A stretch of 64,000 nt of DNA from Ceratodon purpureus (GCA_014871385.1 CM026433.1:16189808-16253807), one strand, 5' to 3'. Shown: positions 46,355 through 58,500, counted from the stretch's first letter. Program-made: numbers and translations. The notes: generated by a model not told the origin, from the letters alone.

Positions 46355-49289
46355 TACGGGAATTTGGAGATTTCGGGGAGTTGAGGGGTCGGCCGTCGGC
46401 GGGGACGGGGGGCCGACCCCCGGCGACGGCCGCGGGGACGGCCCCCCGTCCGCTTGGAGGCGGGGTCTCGCATGGCCTTCCTTCTTCTCTTGCGTTTTCT
46501 CTAGAGACGGCCATCTCTCCCCTCCTCCTCTCGTCCAACCTTGACAAAAAAAATTCTATTTCTAGATACTCTAAAAACAAAATCAATACCGAATTAGAAA
46601 TTTCAGACATATCCCTGAAATCATGGAAAATGTCCAAAAGATTTTGTAATCGGGATTGTGGGATCCGCCTTGATGTTGGGGTATACTTTAGAAGGAGATA
46701 TTTATGCTGTTCAATTGTTGGTGCTCTACTATGGTTTGCAAACATAATCTCAATGTTTAGAAGGAAGAATCCATTTGTTTTGGAAATGAAATTATGGCCC
46801 ATGGGCCTATAGACGAGGGAGGTATATGATGGGGGGTACAACTTAAAAGGTAATGAGAAGCTTATAAAAAATAATATTCTTTTATTTGAAGACATTAGGT
46901 AATAAAATTAAAAGAGAACTCGACATGGATTTCTCTTACATTAATATGACAAGTTTGTATGTTTTTGGCTTTAATTTTATATGGCAAGACAAATCTCTTT
47001 TTCCATAAATGGAACATTGGAATTAAATAAAGGATAAACTTGAAATTTAGAAATGAATATGAATGTGAGGATTTGGAAGGTATGTTGTAGAGGACGTAAC
47101 ACTTAAAAATTAGATTTCAAATCAAATTAGATAGAAGTTGAAATTGTGTGAAGGAGGTTGGAGGACACATTAAATAGAATTGAGGATTGTAAAGTTGAAT
47201 TAGAAGTCGAAGATGGTGGACAAAAAATTCATTATAAGTGATAGAGGATAGAAATTTAAATACAACAAATTTTAGTTCTAATAATAAATAAATTGATTAA
47301 TTAATTAAAAAACCAAGCAATCTGACAAGGGTGGATGTTTAATTTTAAACGGTGAGTGAATTTTGAAGCTTTGGGAGTTGACATTAAGAGAACTGTTTCT
47401 TGCTTTTGAAATGAAAGATATGCTAGTATTACATTTGAGTACTTGGGCAAGTGAATGCCACATTGTTTGCCTTCCATTCCTTTTAGACAAACACCAAGTC
47501 TATATGGCTTAAAGTTTAACAAATCTCGTCAATTTTTTATTCTGAGACTTATGATTTCTTTCCATCTTAAAGGTGATTCATAATCATTATTTTTATGAAT
47601 GAAAGACATAACATGTCGATTCATCTAAATGTGGAAATACAAACACATACTTCATAGCCAAAAATTTATATTTGTTTATTTATTTATTTAAGTATTTAAT
47701 TATTTTGTATTCTTTTCTTAGTCTCCGATTCTACCTTTTATTTTTATACTTTTTCCATTTGCCTTCTATGCTATCTTCTTGTTATTTTATTATTACACTA
47801 TTATTCCATTCTATACTCTGAACTTTTTATTATTACACTATTTTTCCATTCTATCGTCTCTTTAGTTTTTTATCTTAACATTATTCTTCCATTTTATTTT
47901 CTCATTTTCCTATCCTTCCATTCCTCTCCCATCATCTATTTATTTATTTAATATTCCTCTAATCTGTCTCCCATTCTATCTTTTTACTTTTGCCTATCGG
48001 AAGAAAGGAAAAATAAATAAAAGATTAGGGGATTATATTATGTACAAGACAATAATAAAAAACAGACAATTGAAATAAAATACAATATGACAGTAAATGA
48101 AACATAACAAATAACCGCGAGACAGACAAACTACAATGGGAAAAGGTTTGAAGGAAATAGATGTGTATAGAGAAGATAGATATCAAGGGAAAAAACAAAA
48201 AATAAAAAAAGTACATGAGAGGTAATAATAAATCAAAAAGATAATTAGAATAAAAGATCAAATAAAAAATAATAATAATAATTGCAAGAGTGGAAATGAC
48301 ATACAAGAAGAAATGAGGAGTATGAAGTGAATAGAAAAAACCATGTCATGGTGATAACATTATGGCAAAAGCAGAAACTAAATAAAAATATCCAACTTAG
48401 AAAGGACTTTTTTCTTAAAGATTAAAGGATTAGATAAAGCACGAGACAATAATTGGAAAATAGTTAATTAAAATTACATAGAATAAAATGGTATTTGAAA
48501 ACATAAGAAATAAGTTCAATAACACTAAGATATACAAACTACAGTGGGCATAATTTTAAATACCCAAGAAAGCAATTAATTAGGAAAAGAGCATTTTCAT
48601 GGAAAAAAAGATTTGTCTTGCCTTATAAAATTAAAGCAAAAAACATACAAACTTGTCATATTAATGTAAGAGAAATCCATGTCGAGTTCTCCTTTAACTT
48701 TATTACCTAACGAAATAATGTCTTCAAATAAAAAAATATTATTTTTTATAAGCTTCTCATTACCTTTTAAGTTGTACCCCCCATCGTATACCTCCCTCGT
48801 CTATAGGCCCATGGGCCATAATTTCATTTCCAAAACAAATGTAATCTTCCTTCTAGACATTGAGATTATCTTTGCAAACCAAAGTAGAGCACCAACAATT
48901 GAACGGCATAAATATCTCCTTCTAAAGTATACCCCAACATCAAGGCGGACCCCACAATCCCGATTACAAAATCTTTTGGACATTTTCCATGATTTCAGGG
49001 ATATGTCTGAAATTTCTAATTCGGTATTGATTTTGTTTTTAGAGTATCTAGAAATAGAACTTTTTTGTCAAGGTTGGACGAGGGGAGGAGGGGAGGGGAG
49101 GCCGTCTCTAGAGAAAACGCAAGAGAAGAAGGAAGGCCATGCGAGACACTGCCTCCAAGCGGACGGGGGGCCGTCCCCGCGGCCGTCGCCGGGGACGGCC
49201 GGCCGTCCCCACGGCCGTCCCCGGGGGTCGGCCCCCCGTCCCCGCCGACGGCCGACCCCTCAACTCCCCGAAATCTCCAAATTCCCGTA

Positions 49290-49401
49290 ACTTCTTCAAA
49301 ACTTGTCCAAATTGGACTTATGAGATGTTTTTTGGCATCTGCAGGAAATGTAGATGCCAGAAAACACCTCATAAGCCGATTTGGAGACGTTTTAAAGAAG
49401 T
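49290..49401 (-). repeat. 53-bp-stem hairpin, copy 4 (inverted)
   Basis: Arms 49290-49342 and 49350-49401 with loop AGGAAAT, the reverse complement of the loop of copies 2 and 3. One base is missing from the right arm. Confidence 0.85.
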
Positions 49402-50097
49402 TATGAAGATTTTAAGATTCGGGATTTTTTTTTTAAAATTTGCGACCGTCCCCGCGGCCGTCGCCGGGGACGGCCGGCCGTGCCCACGCGGTCGCCCACG
49501 CGGTCGGCCGCGGGATCGGACGGCCCTCTGCGGCCAACCATGCCGGCCGCGGGCCGTCCGATCCCGCGGCCGTCGCCGTTGCCGACCGCGGGGTCGGCCA
49601 AGGGGACGGCCGCGGGATCGGACGGCCTGCGGTCGGCCGCGTCGCTCGAGCGGTCCCCGGTGGCCTGCGCCGAGGTCGATCTGGGCTGTCGGATCCCGCG
49701 GCCGTCCCTGAGGCCGTCCCCGCGGTCGGCCACGGCGACGGCCGTGGGATCCGACGGCCCAGGAGGGCCGCCCACATCCGACGGCCCGCGATGTGCCAGC
49801 ACGGCCGCATCTTGGCCGTCGGATCGACGTGCGGCCGTCCCCAACGACCCCGCGGCCGTCTCGGCGGCCGTCCCCGCGGCCATCCCCGCGAACGGACGGC
49901 CGAGATGGGGCGTGGTGGCGGGATCGGCCGATGGGACGGCTGGGGAATGTTTTTACTCCTCCGGGGTCGCAAAATTATTACCGCGACGTAATTCTCGAGC
50001 GTCGGGGACGCCACGTCCGGGACGGGTGACGTCCGGGTCGGACGTCTTGACGTCCGGAGCCGGGTCGGACGTCTATTAAAACAACCCTGATCTCGCC

Positions 50098-50407
50098 CGT
50101 TCGATCGCACTCGTTCGATCGCGCCCGCGCCCGACCCCCCGTGCGCGCCTGCGCCTGCATTCGCCCGCCGTTCTCCGCCCGCGGCGGCCTGTTTCGCGTT
50201 CCACCGCTCGCGCCCGCATGCGCCTGCCCGTCTTCCCCCGCGCGCGCTATCTGCCACGCGGCCTGCAATCGCGCGCTCCCACCTGCGTCCGCCCGTTCGC
50301 GTCGGAGCGCGCCCGACCTCTTGGTGCGCGCGCGCCCGTTGTATCGCGCTCGTTGGATCGCGCTCGTCCGGACAGTACTCGCCCGGTCGAGGGCGACAGT
50401 ATATAAA
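50098..50407 (+). promoter_or_regulatory. CGCGCCCG cluster with TATA box, module 5 (split by element B)
   Basis: TCGCGCCCG, GCGCCCG and CTCGCCC motifs fill 50098-50395, ending in TATATAAA at 50400-50407 and ACTGCCCCC, the same order as module 2 (TATAAAAG then ACTGCCCCCC). The left part of the module is at 45588-45613, before the element B insertion. The next ORF starts at 50652. Confidence 0.6.
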
Positions 50408-50651
50408 CTGCCCCCTTGATTTGACATCCACCTTACCTCCTTGCGTGTTTCATGTCCTGGGTCTCCTTGAGGGCTCCTTGCTTGAAACTGTTAGCTTGGG
50501 GAGACACTTGGTTTGGGTGGGGGGAATGTAAAAATTCTTCTCTCCATAAATCAATGTGTCAAGCACTTTTCAGACACACTAAGTTATATCAGATAATAAT
50601 CTTTTGGTACTACTGATCCTATTCGTCCCGATACTTCCCTAATCATTCACT

Positions 50652-51065
50652 ATGGAACCGGTTGAAGCGGTTGAACCGGTTGAAGTGGTTGCTTCGGCTA
50701 GAGCCATTCCGAGACTCGGTACAAGAGAGTGGGCACCATGGTTTATGATCAAGCTCAAGGAAGGGTCACTGTCACATAAGGAAGCCCAATGTGTGTATTG
50801 CAGGACCAAGTTTTTGTACGTGAAGCATAGGTGCCTTCAGCATTATGGTTGGGACCAGTCCAATCTCTCGAGGGTTTGCCAAAAGGCACCTACCGTAGTG
50901 AAGAGGAAGTTTCAGTTTTGCGGTGGGAAGATTCCCGGCCCTTTGACACAGAAGGAGATGGATGGTATGAGGCCAACGTACCCCGCGTCAGTTCAACGTC
51001 CGTGTTCCAGTGCTTCCACACACGGCACTCTGTACGGTGGTGTCGGAACACGGAAACGTAACTAA
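50652..51065 (+). CDS. BED-type zinc-finger protein, probable N-terminus of a hAT transposase, truncated
   Basis: ATG at 50652 follows module 5 and its TATA box. After a short Glu/Val repeat (EPVEAVEPVEVV) the sequence REWAPWF leads to a CVYC...KHRCLQH motif (Cys47, Cys50, His59, His64), the C-x2-C...H-x4-H layout of BED fingers that bind element ends in hAT transposases. The frame ends at 51065 and the catalytic domain and dimerisation region are absent. Sequence character changes near 51041 (TGTCGGAACACGG), where another element appears to have been inserted. It links the CGCGCCCG modules to a hAT-type gene. The family call rests on the finger alone. Confidence 0.5.
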   Translation: MEPVEAVEPVEVVASARAIPRLGTREWAPWFMIKLKEGSLSHKEAQCVYCRTKFLYVKHRCLQHYGWDQSNLSRVCQKAPTVVKRKFQFCGGKIPGPLTQKEMDGMRPTYPASVQRPCSSASTHGTLYGGVGTRKRN

Positions 51066-51966
51066 CATCCGGATAGCACTCTAATTGAGCGTAAACTTCC
51101 GTATTGTCACTTAGTTCCGAGTATCGTCCAGGGATTCAATAGTGTTTCACCAAGTAGTTACTTCTAATCGTTCCGAGCCTTGCCACTGCTCGGATAGTGT
51201 CTTCGGAACGTAACTCCTTAACTATTCTTCTCTCTCTCCTTCTCTCTCATTAGGTGTTTCGTTCACAAACCCCAACGTCTCGGATCAGTTACCGTCTCAC
51301 AACTGTCCTAGAGTACTCTGGCCAGCCGGTCACACAAACGATCCTCTCCGATCCGTGAGACTACAACGACAAACCAATCCGGATCTGGGAGAACCAGGAT
51401 CCGATTATCCCTAGGCGACCCGTACCATGTTCCGACTCCCCCTCTCACTGTGCACGGAACCTCTTCAGAAGTTCAGGGAGCCCAACCAAGTAATCCTTGA
51501 TCCGCTTCGACCCTAGCGACGGCTATTCCGTATGAGGTTGGTTTGGGGACGGAACAGTGAGGCTTCACTCCTACGACAATCCGCTAAATCTTTCCGCTCA
51601 ATCCCATTTCCTTTCCGGTTCGGGTCTCGTCACAACTCCCATCACCTTCCTATCCGAGCTACAGCGGAACTCTCATATCCTTCCCGGGTCATTCACACTT
51701 AGCGGGAAATCACGCACAGTACTTGCAAAACACGAATACTTTACTGATAAGGAATATAGGGGGAAAACATGCAAAAACGAAGACCCGGACCGCATCGCCT
51801 GCCCTGTTTAAGTAAGCAGGGGCTTTCACAAAAGCGGCGGCGCCGGTAGTTCAATCAAAACCCTAATCCCTAACTATCTACCTAGAATTCGACTAGAACG
51901 GATCTCCCGATCCGGAATCTACTCCTATAAATCCGGAAAGTTACGGCAAGTGGCAGCGAGAGGAAT
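51041..51966 (-). other. Non-coding 3' flank of the minus-strand retrotransposon ORF, possibly an LTR
   Basis: It starts TGTCGGAACACGG, a candidate LTR edge, and is rich in TTCCGGAT/ATCCGGA motifs like the coding part to its right. No second copy was seen to the right of the ORF, so LTR status is unproven. Confidence 0.35.
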
Positions 51967-54180
51967 CTATCCCTTCTTTGTCTTCTTGTGGCTCTTCTGC
52001 TCGCGATCCTTCGACCTGGTCACCCGCGGCTCTGATCCGCCCACCCTTGCTGCTCGCGCCGCCTTGCGCCTAGCACTTCGTTCCGCCTTTGACTCCTTCG
52101 CCTGAGCCTCCAAGGACAACCGGGTAACGATCCGGGTCTTGGGAGACTTGGGCGACTTCGGGATCATGTGTGCGGGAGGGGTTCCGGACGTAGGAGTCCG
52201 AGTCCCTGTTCCGGTTGTCCCAACCGGAGAGCTCTCATAAGTCTCCGAGTCGGACTCTGAAATCGTAATGGGGGCCTTCTCCGTCGGCTCCATCCGTTTC
52301 CGCAAAGTCCTCCGAGCACCGACACTGTCCGAAGGGGAATCCGCTGCTGGCGTTCCGGTGGGAGTAGGCGTCACTGTTCCGGTCTTGGCTGTGGGTGAAG
52401 GGGTCAGTCCCCCCTCCTGAGTCACTCGAGTCCGTCCGGGTGGTGAACTAGCTCGTCCCCATTCCGGTCCCGCTATCTCCCCTCGGTAATTCGCAATGAT
52501 CACCTCCTCTCCGAGTCGTGGAAGAACATCCGGCGGCCCGGACCGAGTCACCTGCTCCATAACCGTCCTCTCCTCGATCCGCCTCTCGGTGACTGTCGTT
52601 CCGGTCACCTCCACCTGACCTGTGGAAATCGCGCAGCTCTGCTGGACCGTACTGGTTCCGGGTGACGCCACATGTGCTTGGTGCTCCCGGATCACCTCCG
52701 CGATCGTCCGATTCGTCATGGCGGCCTCTTCGACTGTCATCCGCTCCTCAACTTGGAGGTTACTCCCTATCGGTGTTCGGAACCCTACTCCGCGAGATTC
52801 TCCTACAACGGCCCGAGAGGGCGATCCGGGGAGCGGAAGGCTCCGACCCGCGACTCCGAAACTAGGACTTCCGGTACTCGGATTGAGCAGCTGCCGGACC
52901 TTCTTCAGGATCAGGTTCATCGAGTGCTCGCATTTGGAGAGGATCATGATGATCCTCTGCTTGTCCTCGAAATCGGCCGGCTGCAATACGTTCTCATCAA
53001 ACAGCCGGGCCTTGTTGATTACCGCACCCGAACTTCCCACCAACTTCCGAAGCTCCCCCAAGGTCTCCTCCTGCTCGGCGTGGAACTTACGGATCTCATC
53101 ACTCTTTGCTGCCAGTTCCTTCGTCAACTCCTGTAACTGAAGCTCTAGCCGCTTCTTCTCACTCCGAAGATTTGGGGCGTCCTTCAGCAATTCCACTTCT
53201 CGGATCACTTCCTCCGGTAAGCAACCTCCCAGCGATGTACAGACCCTCCGGAACAGTGTTTCGATCCGATCGTAAGAAGCTTGCGCCCGGTGAGTCTCCT
53301 CCCGAATCCCCCGAAATAGTTCCACCGGAAATCCCCGCTCGGAACTGACCTCTCTCCGTTCCGTATCTCCCCGGGCTGTAGAGGGCTCCGCGTGCTGTGA
53401 CGTAGCCCGCTCCGATCATGATCTGGACTGAGCCCTAGTAGAGCCAGGGTTCGGAACCTCCTTCGTATCGTCCTCATCTTCCGTGGACGTTGTATCCGAG
53501 GTCTCACCTCGCGGATCGGGTTCCATTCCGGGCGGAATCTCCGAGAATTTGAGGCAGTTCTTCGCGTGCGTATACGTCTCGTCCTCCTTATCGCTGAGCA
53601 ACTCATACGCATGGTAAAGGTGAAAGAGGAAAGGGGAGATCGGGATCGGCTTCTTTCCGATCCCCGGAATCATCTTCTGCACTACTTCCGTCATGAGTGC
53701 GGCCCAAGTCACCGGACGTTCTCCTGAGTACGCTCCGAGGATGGTGTTCCCGACCGTAATGGTGACCTGTGCCGGTTTTTGCGGATACAGGATCGGAACG
53801 AGAAAAGCTAAGACCTGCCTCTGCCTCCTATCCTTGCAGGCGTCTATCTCGTATCCATTATTCCTATGGATCTTCCCATGGAACCTATCCTGTACGTATT
53901 TATCCGTCCGGGTCGCCCAAAGGAGTCCGGTCTGTTCAAAACCGTAAGCTGCTGCCCACTGTTCCGCATTCCACAGCGTGGGCTTACCTCGGATCGTATT
54001 ATCCCACCGATTGTCCGGCCCTTCCAGGACCTCCCTCACAATCACCTCACTCTTCAGTAACCACGGCCGTGCCAACAATCCCTCACACCTCATCGGGGTG
54101 AGGTCGGTGATCAGTTCCTCCATATCCGATTCCCTCACCGGAGTTCCGGGGCTAAGGACGCTACACTGCACGTGCGCCAT
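51967..54180 (-). pseudogene. Retrotransposon accessory ORF, plant transposon-protein-like core plus coiled coil, one TGA stop
   Basis: One minus-strand frame from ATG 54180 to TAG 51967-51969, 737 codons, interrupted only by TGA at 53416-53418 (former CGA, Arg, would fit). N-terminal core (about residues 1-210): LLKSEVIVREVLEG, TIRGKPTLWNAEQWAAAYGF, an Arg/Lys-rich loop, LAFLVPILYPQ, and ISPFLFHLYHAYELL. The RGK plus helix pattern and following helices resemble the putative plant transposon protein core also seen in the 11.4-14.9 kb ORF, with no close sequence identity. Then an acidic Ser/Thr segment, a coiled coil (LELQLQELTKELAAKSDEI), and a Ser/Thr/Pro-rich tail ending in a Lys/Arg-rich segment. 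No gag, protease or RT is nearby, so it is a fragment or a non-autonomous element. Confidence 0.6.
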
Positions 54181-54811
54181 CTCTACGCCTTACCTCTCTC
54201 CCTCTACGATCCTACAGCAAGAAACCCGGCAATCCAACTGCCGGTGAATCGGAAAAGACAAAAACACCTCACCGCTCTTTGAGGGAAGCTTGTACGTGAG
54301 CGGAGAGCGCAGAGCGGAGAGCGGTGAGCGCAGATTTGGAGAGCGGAGAGCACAGAATGGGAGACAGAACCTTAAAATAGCACTTTTTTTACTAAAAATA
54401 AATTATAAAATTAGAAGATTCGAATATTCTTAGTATATTTTTGGGAAGTTACTAATTTTAGTAATTTAATTGACCCTATAACCGTGGACTAATTATCGTA
54501 TTTTCATTGAATTTGTAGTTTATATTCTCCTTTCTTGGTGAGTAATTAGTCTTTTTTTTTTTTAATTTTTTTAATTTTTTTTTCATTCTTTAATTTTTAA
54601 AGAAAAATTTAAATGCTAAATGACCTCTGCTAAACCTTCATCTTTTTCCATTCGGTTTAGGAGGATGACAACTTTTAAATGAATGAATAGCCGATTTTCA
54701 AGGGCGCCAAGCATCTTCTTCAGGGATATTTAAGATAGGAGTAGGGAATGTCTCTGCCTCTTTTGTATTGGTGTTATGTGAAGCTCTTTTCCGTAGTGCG
54801 GGACACCACCT
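54181..54811. other. Spacer with GAGCGG simple repeat and a TATA-like box
   Basis: GAGCGGAGAGCGCAGAGC-type repeats occupy 54297-54355. AT-rich DNA follows with runs of T near 54553. TATTTAAG at 54727 lies 80 bp before the next ATG and is a plausible TATA box. Confidence 0.5.
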
Positions 54812-55264
54812 ATGGAAGACGTCAGAGATATTGTTGTTTCACTCGCTGACGATGTTTGTCCATTTCAACCATATGTTGAGGTGGAGGACGAAGAAGAGGT
54901 GATGGCCAACAGCCAAGGGCGTCCGTCGACATCGGATGTTGCGGTACAACCGGATGTAAGAGCTGACCCTCCACGTTCAGAAAATTCGGATGAAATCATA
55001 GTGCTAGAGAAGGACGCAGATGTGCCTTTGCAACCACATGCATACTCGAAGGTTGGAAAGATCCCAAGGGGAACCTATTCCAGGGAATCAGTTAATCGGA
55101 GGCGGGGAGGTGGGCCATTGCTGAAACGATCATTCCAAGGACATTTGCCAAGTGTGGGAACGAAATTGAATGCGAATGTAGTTTCTCCTGTAGTACAGTC
55201 AGCGGCTGGCAGTCCCGCTGATAGTGTAGTGGGCAACCCTAAACGTGTTAGGTTCGAAGATTGA
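54812..55264 (+). CDS. Unknown 150-aa acidic/basic intronless protein
   Basis: ATG 54812 to TGA 55262-55264. The N-terminal third is acidic (VEVEDEEEVM), followed by a Ser/Pro-rich segment and a basic C-terminal part (SRESVNRRRGGGPLLKRSF; PKRVRFED). No domain is recognised. TATTTAAG at 54727 and AATAAA at 55295 frame it as a short complete transcription unit. It is oriented tail-to-tail with the MULE-like gene, about 250 bp away, and could be an accessory ORF of that element or an unrelated host gene. Confidence 0.5.
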   Translation: MEDVRDIVVSLADDVCPFQPYVEVEDEEEVMANSQGRPSTSDVAVQPDVRADPPRSENSDEIIVLEKDADVPLQPHAYSKVGKIPRGTYSRESVNRRRGGGPLLKRSFQGHLPSVGTKLNANVVSPVVQSAAGSPADSVVGNPKRVRFED

Positions 55265-55518
55265 GACATCTAATAACAAGTATATGTTTGCTGTAATAAA
55301 AGATACATGTCAGGGGATACGAAGTATATAGTGCACTTGTTCAAGATAGAATGTTTTCAAATAGACTTCAATCAATGAGAACGACAAAGCCTTTAATATA
55401 ATGAAAAGGTCAATACAGCTTCTCAATAGCTGACTTAGTATATGGTATATTACTAAAATCATTCACTACGTGACAAATGGCCATTGTGGAAATGGAAGTT
55501 CTAAAGTAGGAGGGCTAC

Positions 55519-58500
55519 CTACTTCTTCGCCAAGGGGTGACGCAAGATTCCACCCTCTAAGAGTAGCTTGACCTCGTTGAAGCTGAAGGTAGGCGCATGG
55601 ATGAAAAGCTCCGCTTCGGGATCACGGTTGCAGACCTTCAAGAATATGTAGTATAGGTGCTTACAATACGTGAACTGAGTCTTCCCACGGAACGTAGTCA
55701 TTGTCTTCTTGAATGCTGGGCAAGTGCAACCAGGGTAAGAACTGATGGTAATCTGGTACCGTGTGATGTGTGGAGCGACGCCGGAATCCAGCCCAATGAT
55801 GCAACCGTGGCCCGGCTCAGGTATCATGGTGACGGAACGGAGGCGCGCTTTAAGAGATTCGGAGGAGCCCATGGATAGTCGCTGCGCTTGATTGGGACGA
55901 GTGGCAGTGCGCTTCACCATCTTGCCGTCTCTCTTCCCTGGGTAGCGGTCAGCGTCTGCAGGGACTCGCACTGAGCTGAGATTTGCAGGGGGCGGGGCAG
56001 AGGAGAAGAGGCGTCTTGGGGAGACCGGTTTCTTCTGCGGAAGTTGAAAGCCCGCTGCTTCGAGGGCAAGAATCTCAGTAAGTTTTAGGTTAGTACCTAG
56101 TTTCACTGGCCAGACGTCAGGAATGGAGGGGAATTCCTGGTCCTTTGAGTAGTGTGCTACCCACTTGCGCTTAGAGCCTTTCACGCAACGCTCAATATCG
56201 TCGGAGCAGAAGAAGAACTCAGTCTTCTCCACTAGGTTCCTGCGATAGTTAGTCCAGAGCCCAGTGTAGGTCGGTGCAGCTGTGCAATGGGGCCCCCTGA
56301 CGATTCTCTCAGTGCACTTCTTCTTCGTTTCAGCTCTTTGGGCCCAGCAGCACTTCGCAGAAAGTTTGTGAAGTCTTGAAATGTGCCACTCCTTCACGTC
56401 CACCTTGGTTTCTTCAACCGCGTTGACATGGCGAATGCCGCCCTTGTTCACAGGTGAAGGTAAAGGGGAATCAACTTCCTGGGCAGGAGGTTGCGTACAT
56501 TGTACCTCGGTGTCGTGTTCGGAGTCGTCTTCCACAATGACGGGCATCTGCATAGGGCGAGCCCTGACGGCACGTCTTGGGCCTCTTGGGCGTGAGAAGT
56601 TGGTCTTATCCGGGCGATGAGACTCTTCGTCAGCTCCGATAAGGACGTCGGCCTTTCGCTTCTGTGAACCGAAGACTTCCGCTCCTGGCATAATAGGCTG
56701 ACGGGTGCAGAACTCATCAGCGCCTGGCATATCGAGCATGGGCTTGTCGAGCAGTGTAGGATTTCCCCATTTCTTCGCGTTGCGTTCAGCCATCCGAAGC
56801 CTGAGTTCCTTCTTGGATGGTCCTGTTCCGCCGACGTCACCTTTGAGGAACTGGTAGTAGTTGACAACCTGTAGAAATGCCCGAACAAAATCGTCCACGG
56901 TAGCAACGTAGAGGTCGTTCCCGTTGTTTCCTGAAGCTTGGAGCCACTTGTTGTGAACTGTTTCGGCGAGGTTACAGGTAGGCATCTCTGTGAGTTCTTC
57001 TTTTGTGAATTTCTGCAGGTTTGACAGTAGGTGCCGTTAGATTCACAGATTAGACTTTTGTAGGTTAGGGCTTGGAAACCAGTATGAAAAACATAAAAAC
57101 AGAGTGCATAGAGAATACTTCGGTCATGAATCCCCCCCACTGGCGGAAGCGGTGGTGCCAGAATGACAGCCACTGATCGAGTTTGATGAGCCCGCTCTCG
57201 CCAACGACCCCGGTGGATGCCCACCATGCTCGCAACGCGTGGTACAGAGTTTCCGCCTCTACCATGCTGGTCGCATTCTTGTACTGAGTGCACATCTTCT
57301 TGTGCTGTTCCCAGAGTTCTTCGGGGAAGTGCTTCTGCGTATACGCCACCATGTTCTGAGTCCAGTGGAATAAGCACGACCGCTCCCGGTCCTCCATTGG
57401 GTCCTCTTTGTTGCCATTGCCGTAAAGGATTCGCACTGCATTCCAATTGGCCTGTGCGTTATCCGCCATGAACCCCTTGAAGTTCGGCGCTGCAACGCCA
57501 TTGATCTCCATGACCAGGTTCAGGTTTTTCCAGAAGACGAGCTGGGCGTCCGTGTCCTCGGACTGCATGTCGCAAGTGGCGATTGTCATCACGCGGCAGT
57601 AGGTGGCGTCGTACACATGGCACGCCATCGTCGACCAATCTTTGACGCGTTTGACATGGTCAAACATGATCCATGCGTTCTCCAAATCGCCACCAGCTTG
57701 CATACGGCTGACCAAGTCGACACCACTGCCCGGCCCGACCTCCGACATCTTGAAGACAAAGACTTTGTCACGCATGGATCCCTGACCAGGAAACCTATTC
57801 TCCTGGACATACGCCCAGAGACTGTTACCACGGAGCTTGGTGATACCGTCCATGATTCCGTACCTTACGAATTTTTTGAAGGTGGCAACTTTGTTGCGGA
57901 TGTTGGGCGACGCCATGTCCTTGCATCGATCCAGAACAGGAACCAGCTCCTCCATCGTCAATTTCCTCGGTGGTGCATCCTCGGGCTGTAGAAGGTAGCT
58001 CCCGATGAGGAGTTTGCTCGCTTCCAGGACAACGGCGCTCTTCGTTGCTTTGTTGTTCATCTCTACCTGCTCTTCTATTAAGCTACTAATCTCTGCTTTA
58101 GAGTCTCTGTAGTCTCCAACTTTCACTGGATGATCATGTGTTCCTATGTGAATACAAGCTCTAGTCTGATTCGGTTTGCCCACAACGTAATAAATCTTAG
58201 CCTCGCATGTAGCTACACATGATGGAGGTTCTTTACATACCTTGCACACTAGCGTGGAGTCAGATGGAGGAGGCTGATCCATGAGAAAAGCTTGCAGGGT
58301 ACAGCCTTCGAACTCAGTCTCGTTAACCTCAAAGATCTTGGGAACACGCTTCAGGAAGTCACACTCCGGGTTGCTGCAGCGCAGCCATCCGACGCACGTG
58401 GAACTTCGAAAAGAGAGTCCGAAGTCGTTTTTGATGTTTGTTGTGATGGTCTTGGTCCACAAGTGTCCGTCGTATCGTTTGTCCATTCCCTGCATTGACT

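Larger units (their letters stand above)
45614..50089. mobile_element. Complete hAT-like foldback element (element B) with 8-bp target duplication
   Basis: The element runs from CAGGGTTGTC (45614) to ACAACCCTG (50089), 4,476 bp, and is flanked by a perfect ATCTCGCC (45606-45613 and 50090-50097). An 8-bp duplication and CAGGG termini are hAT traits. Segments near 46100-46990 and 48600-49440 are inverted copies, giving a foldback structure around an AT-rich loop with no gene. Both ends carry dense GGCCGTC/GACGGCC and GACGTCC motifs. No transposase is encoded, so it needs one in trans. Removing it restores a continuous CGCGCCCG module (module 5). The minus-strand and plus-strand frames inside are repeat by-products. 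Confidence 0.9.

Noticed and set aside
45622..50431. Arg/Pro-rich frames of up to 332 codons in GC-rich DNA
   Set aside because: They are translations of GGCCGTC and CGCGCCCG motif clusters on all frames, with no domain and crossing element borders.
51041..54340. A complete LTR retrotransposon on the minus strand
   Set aside because: Only one candidate LTR edge is visible; no second copy flanks the ORF and no gag or pol is present.
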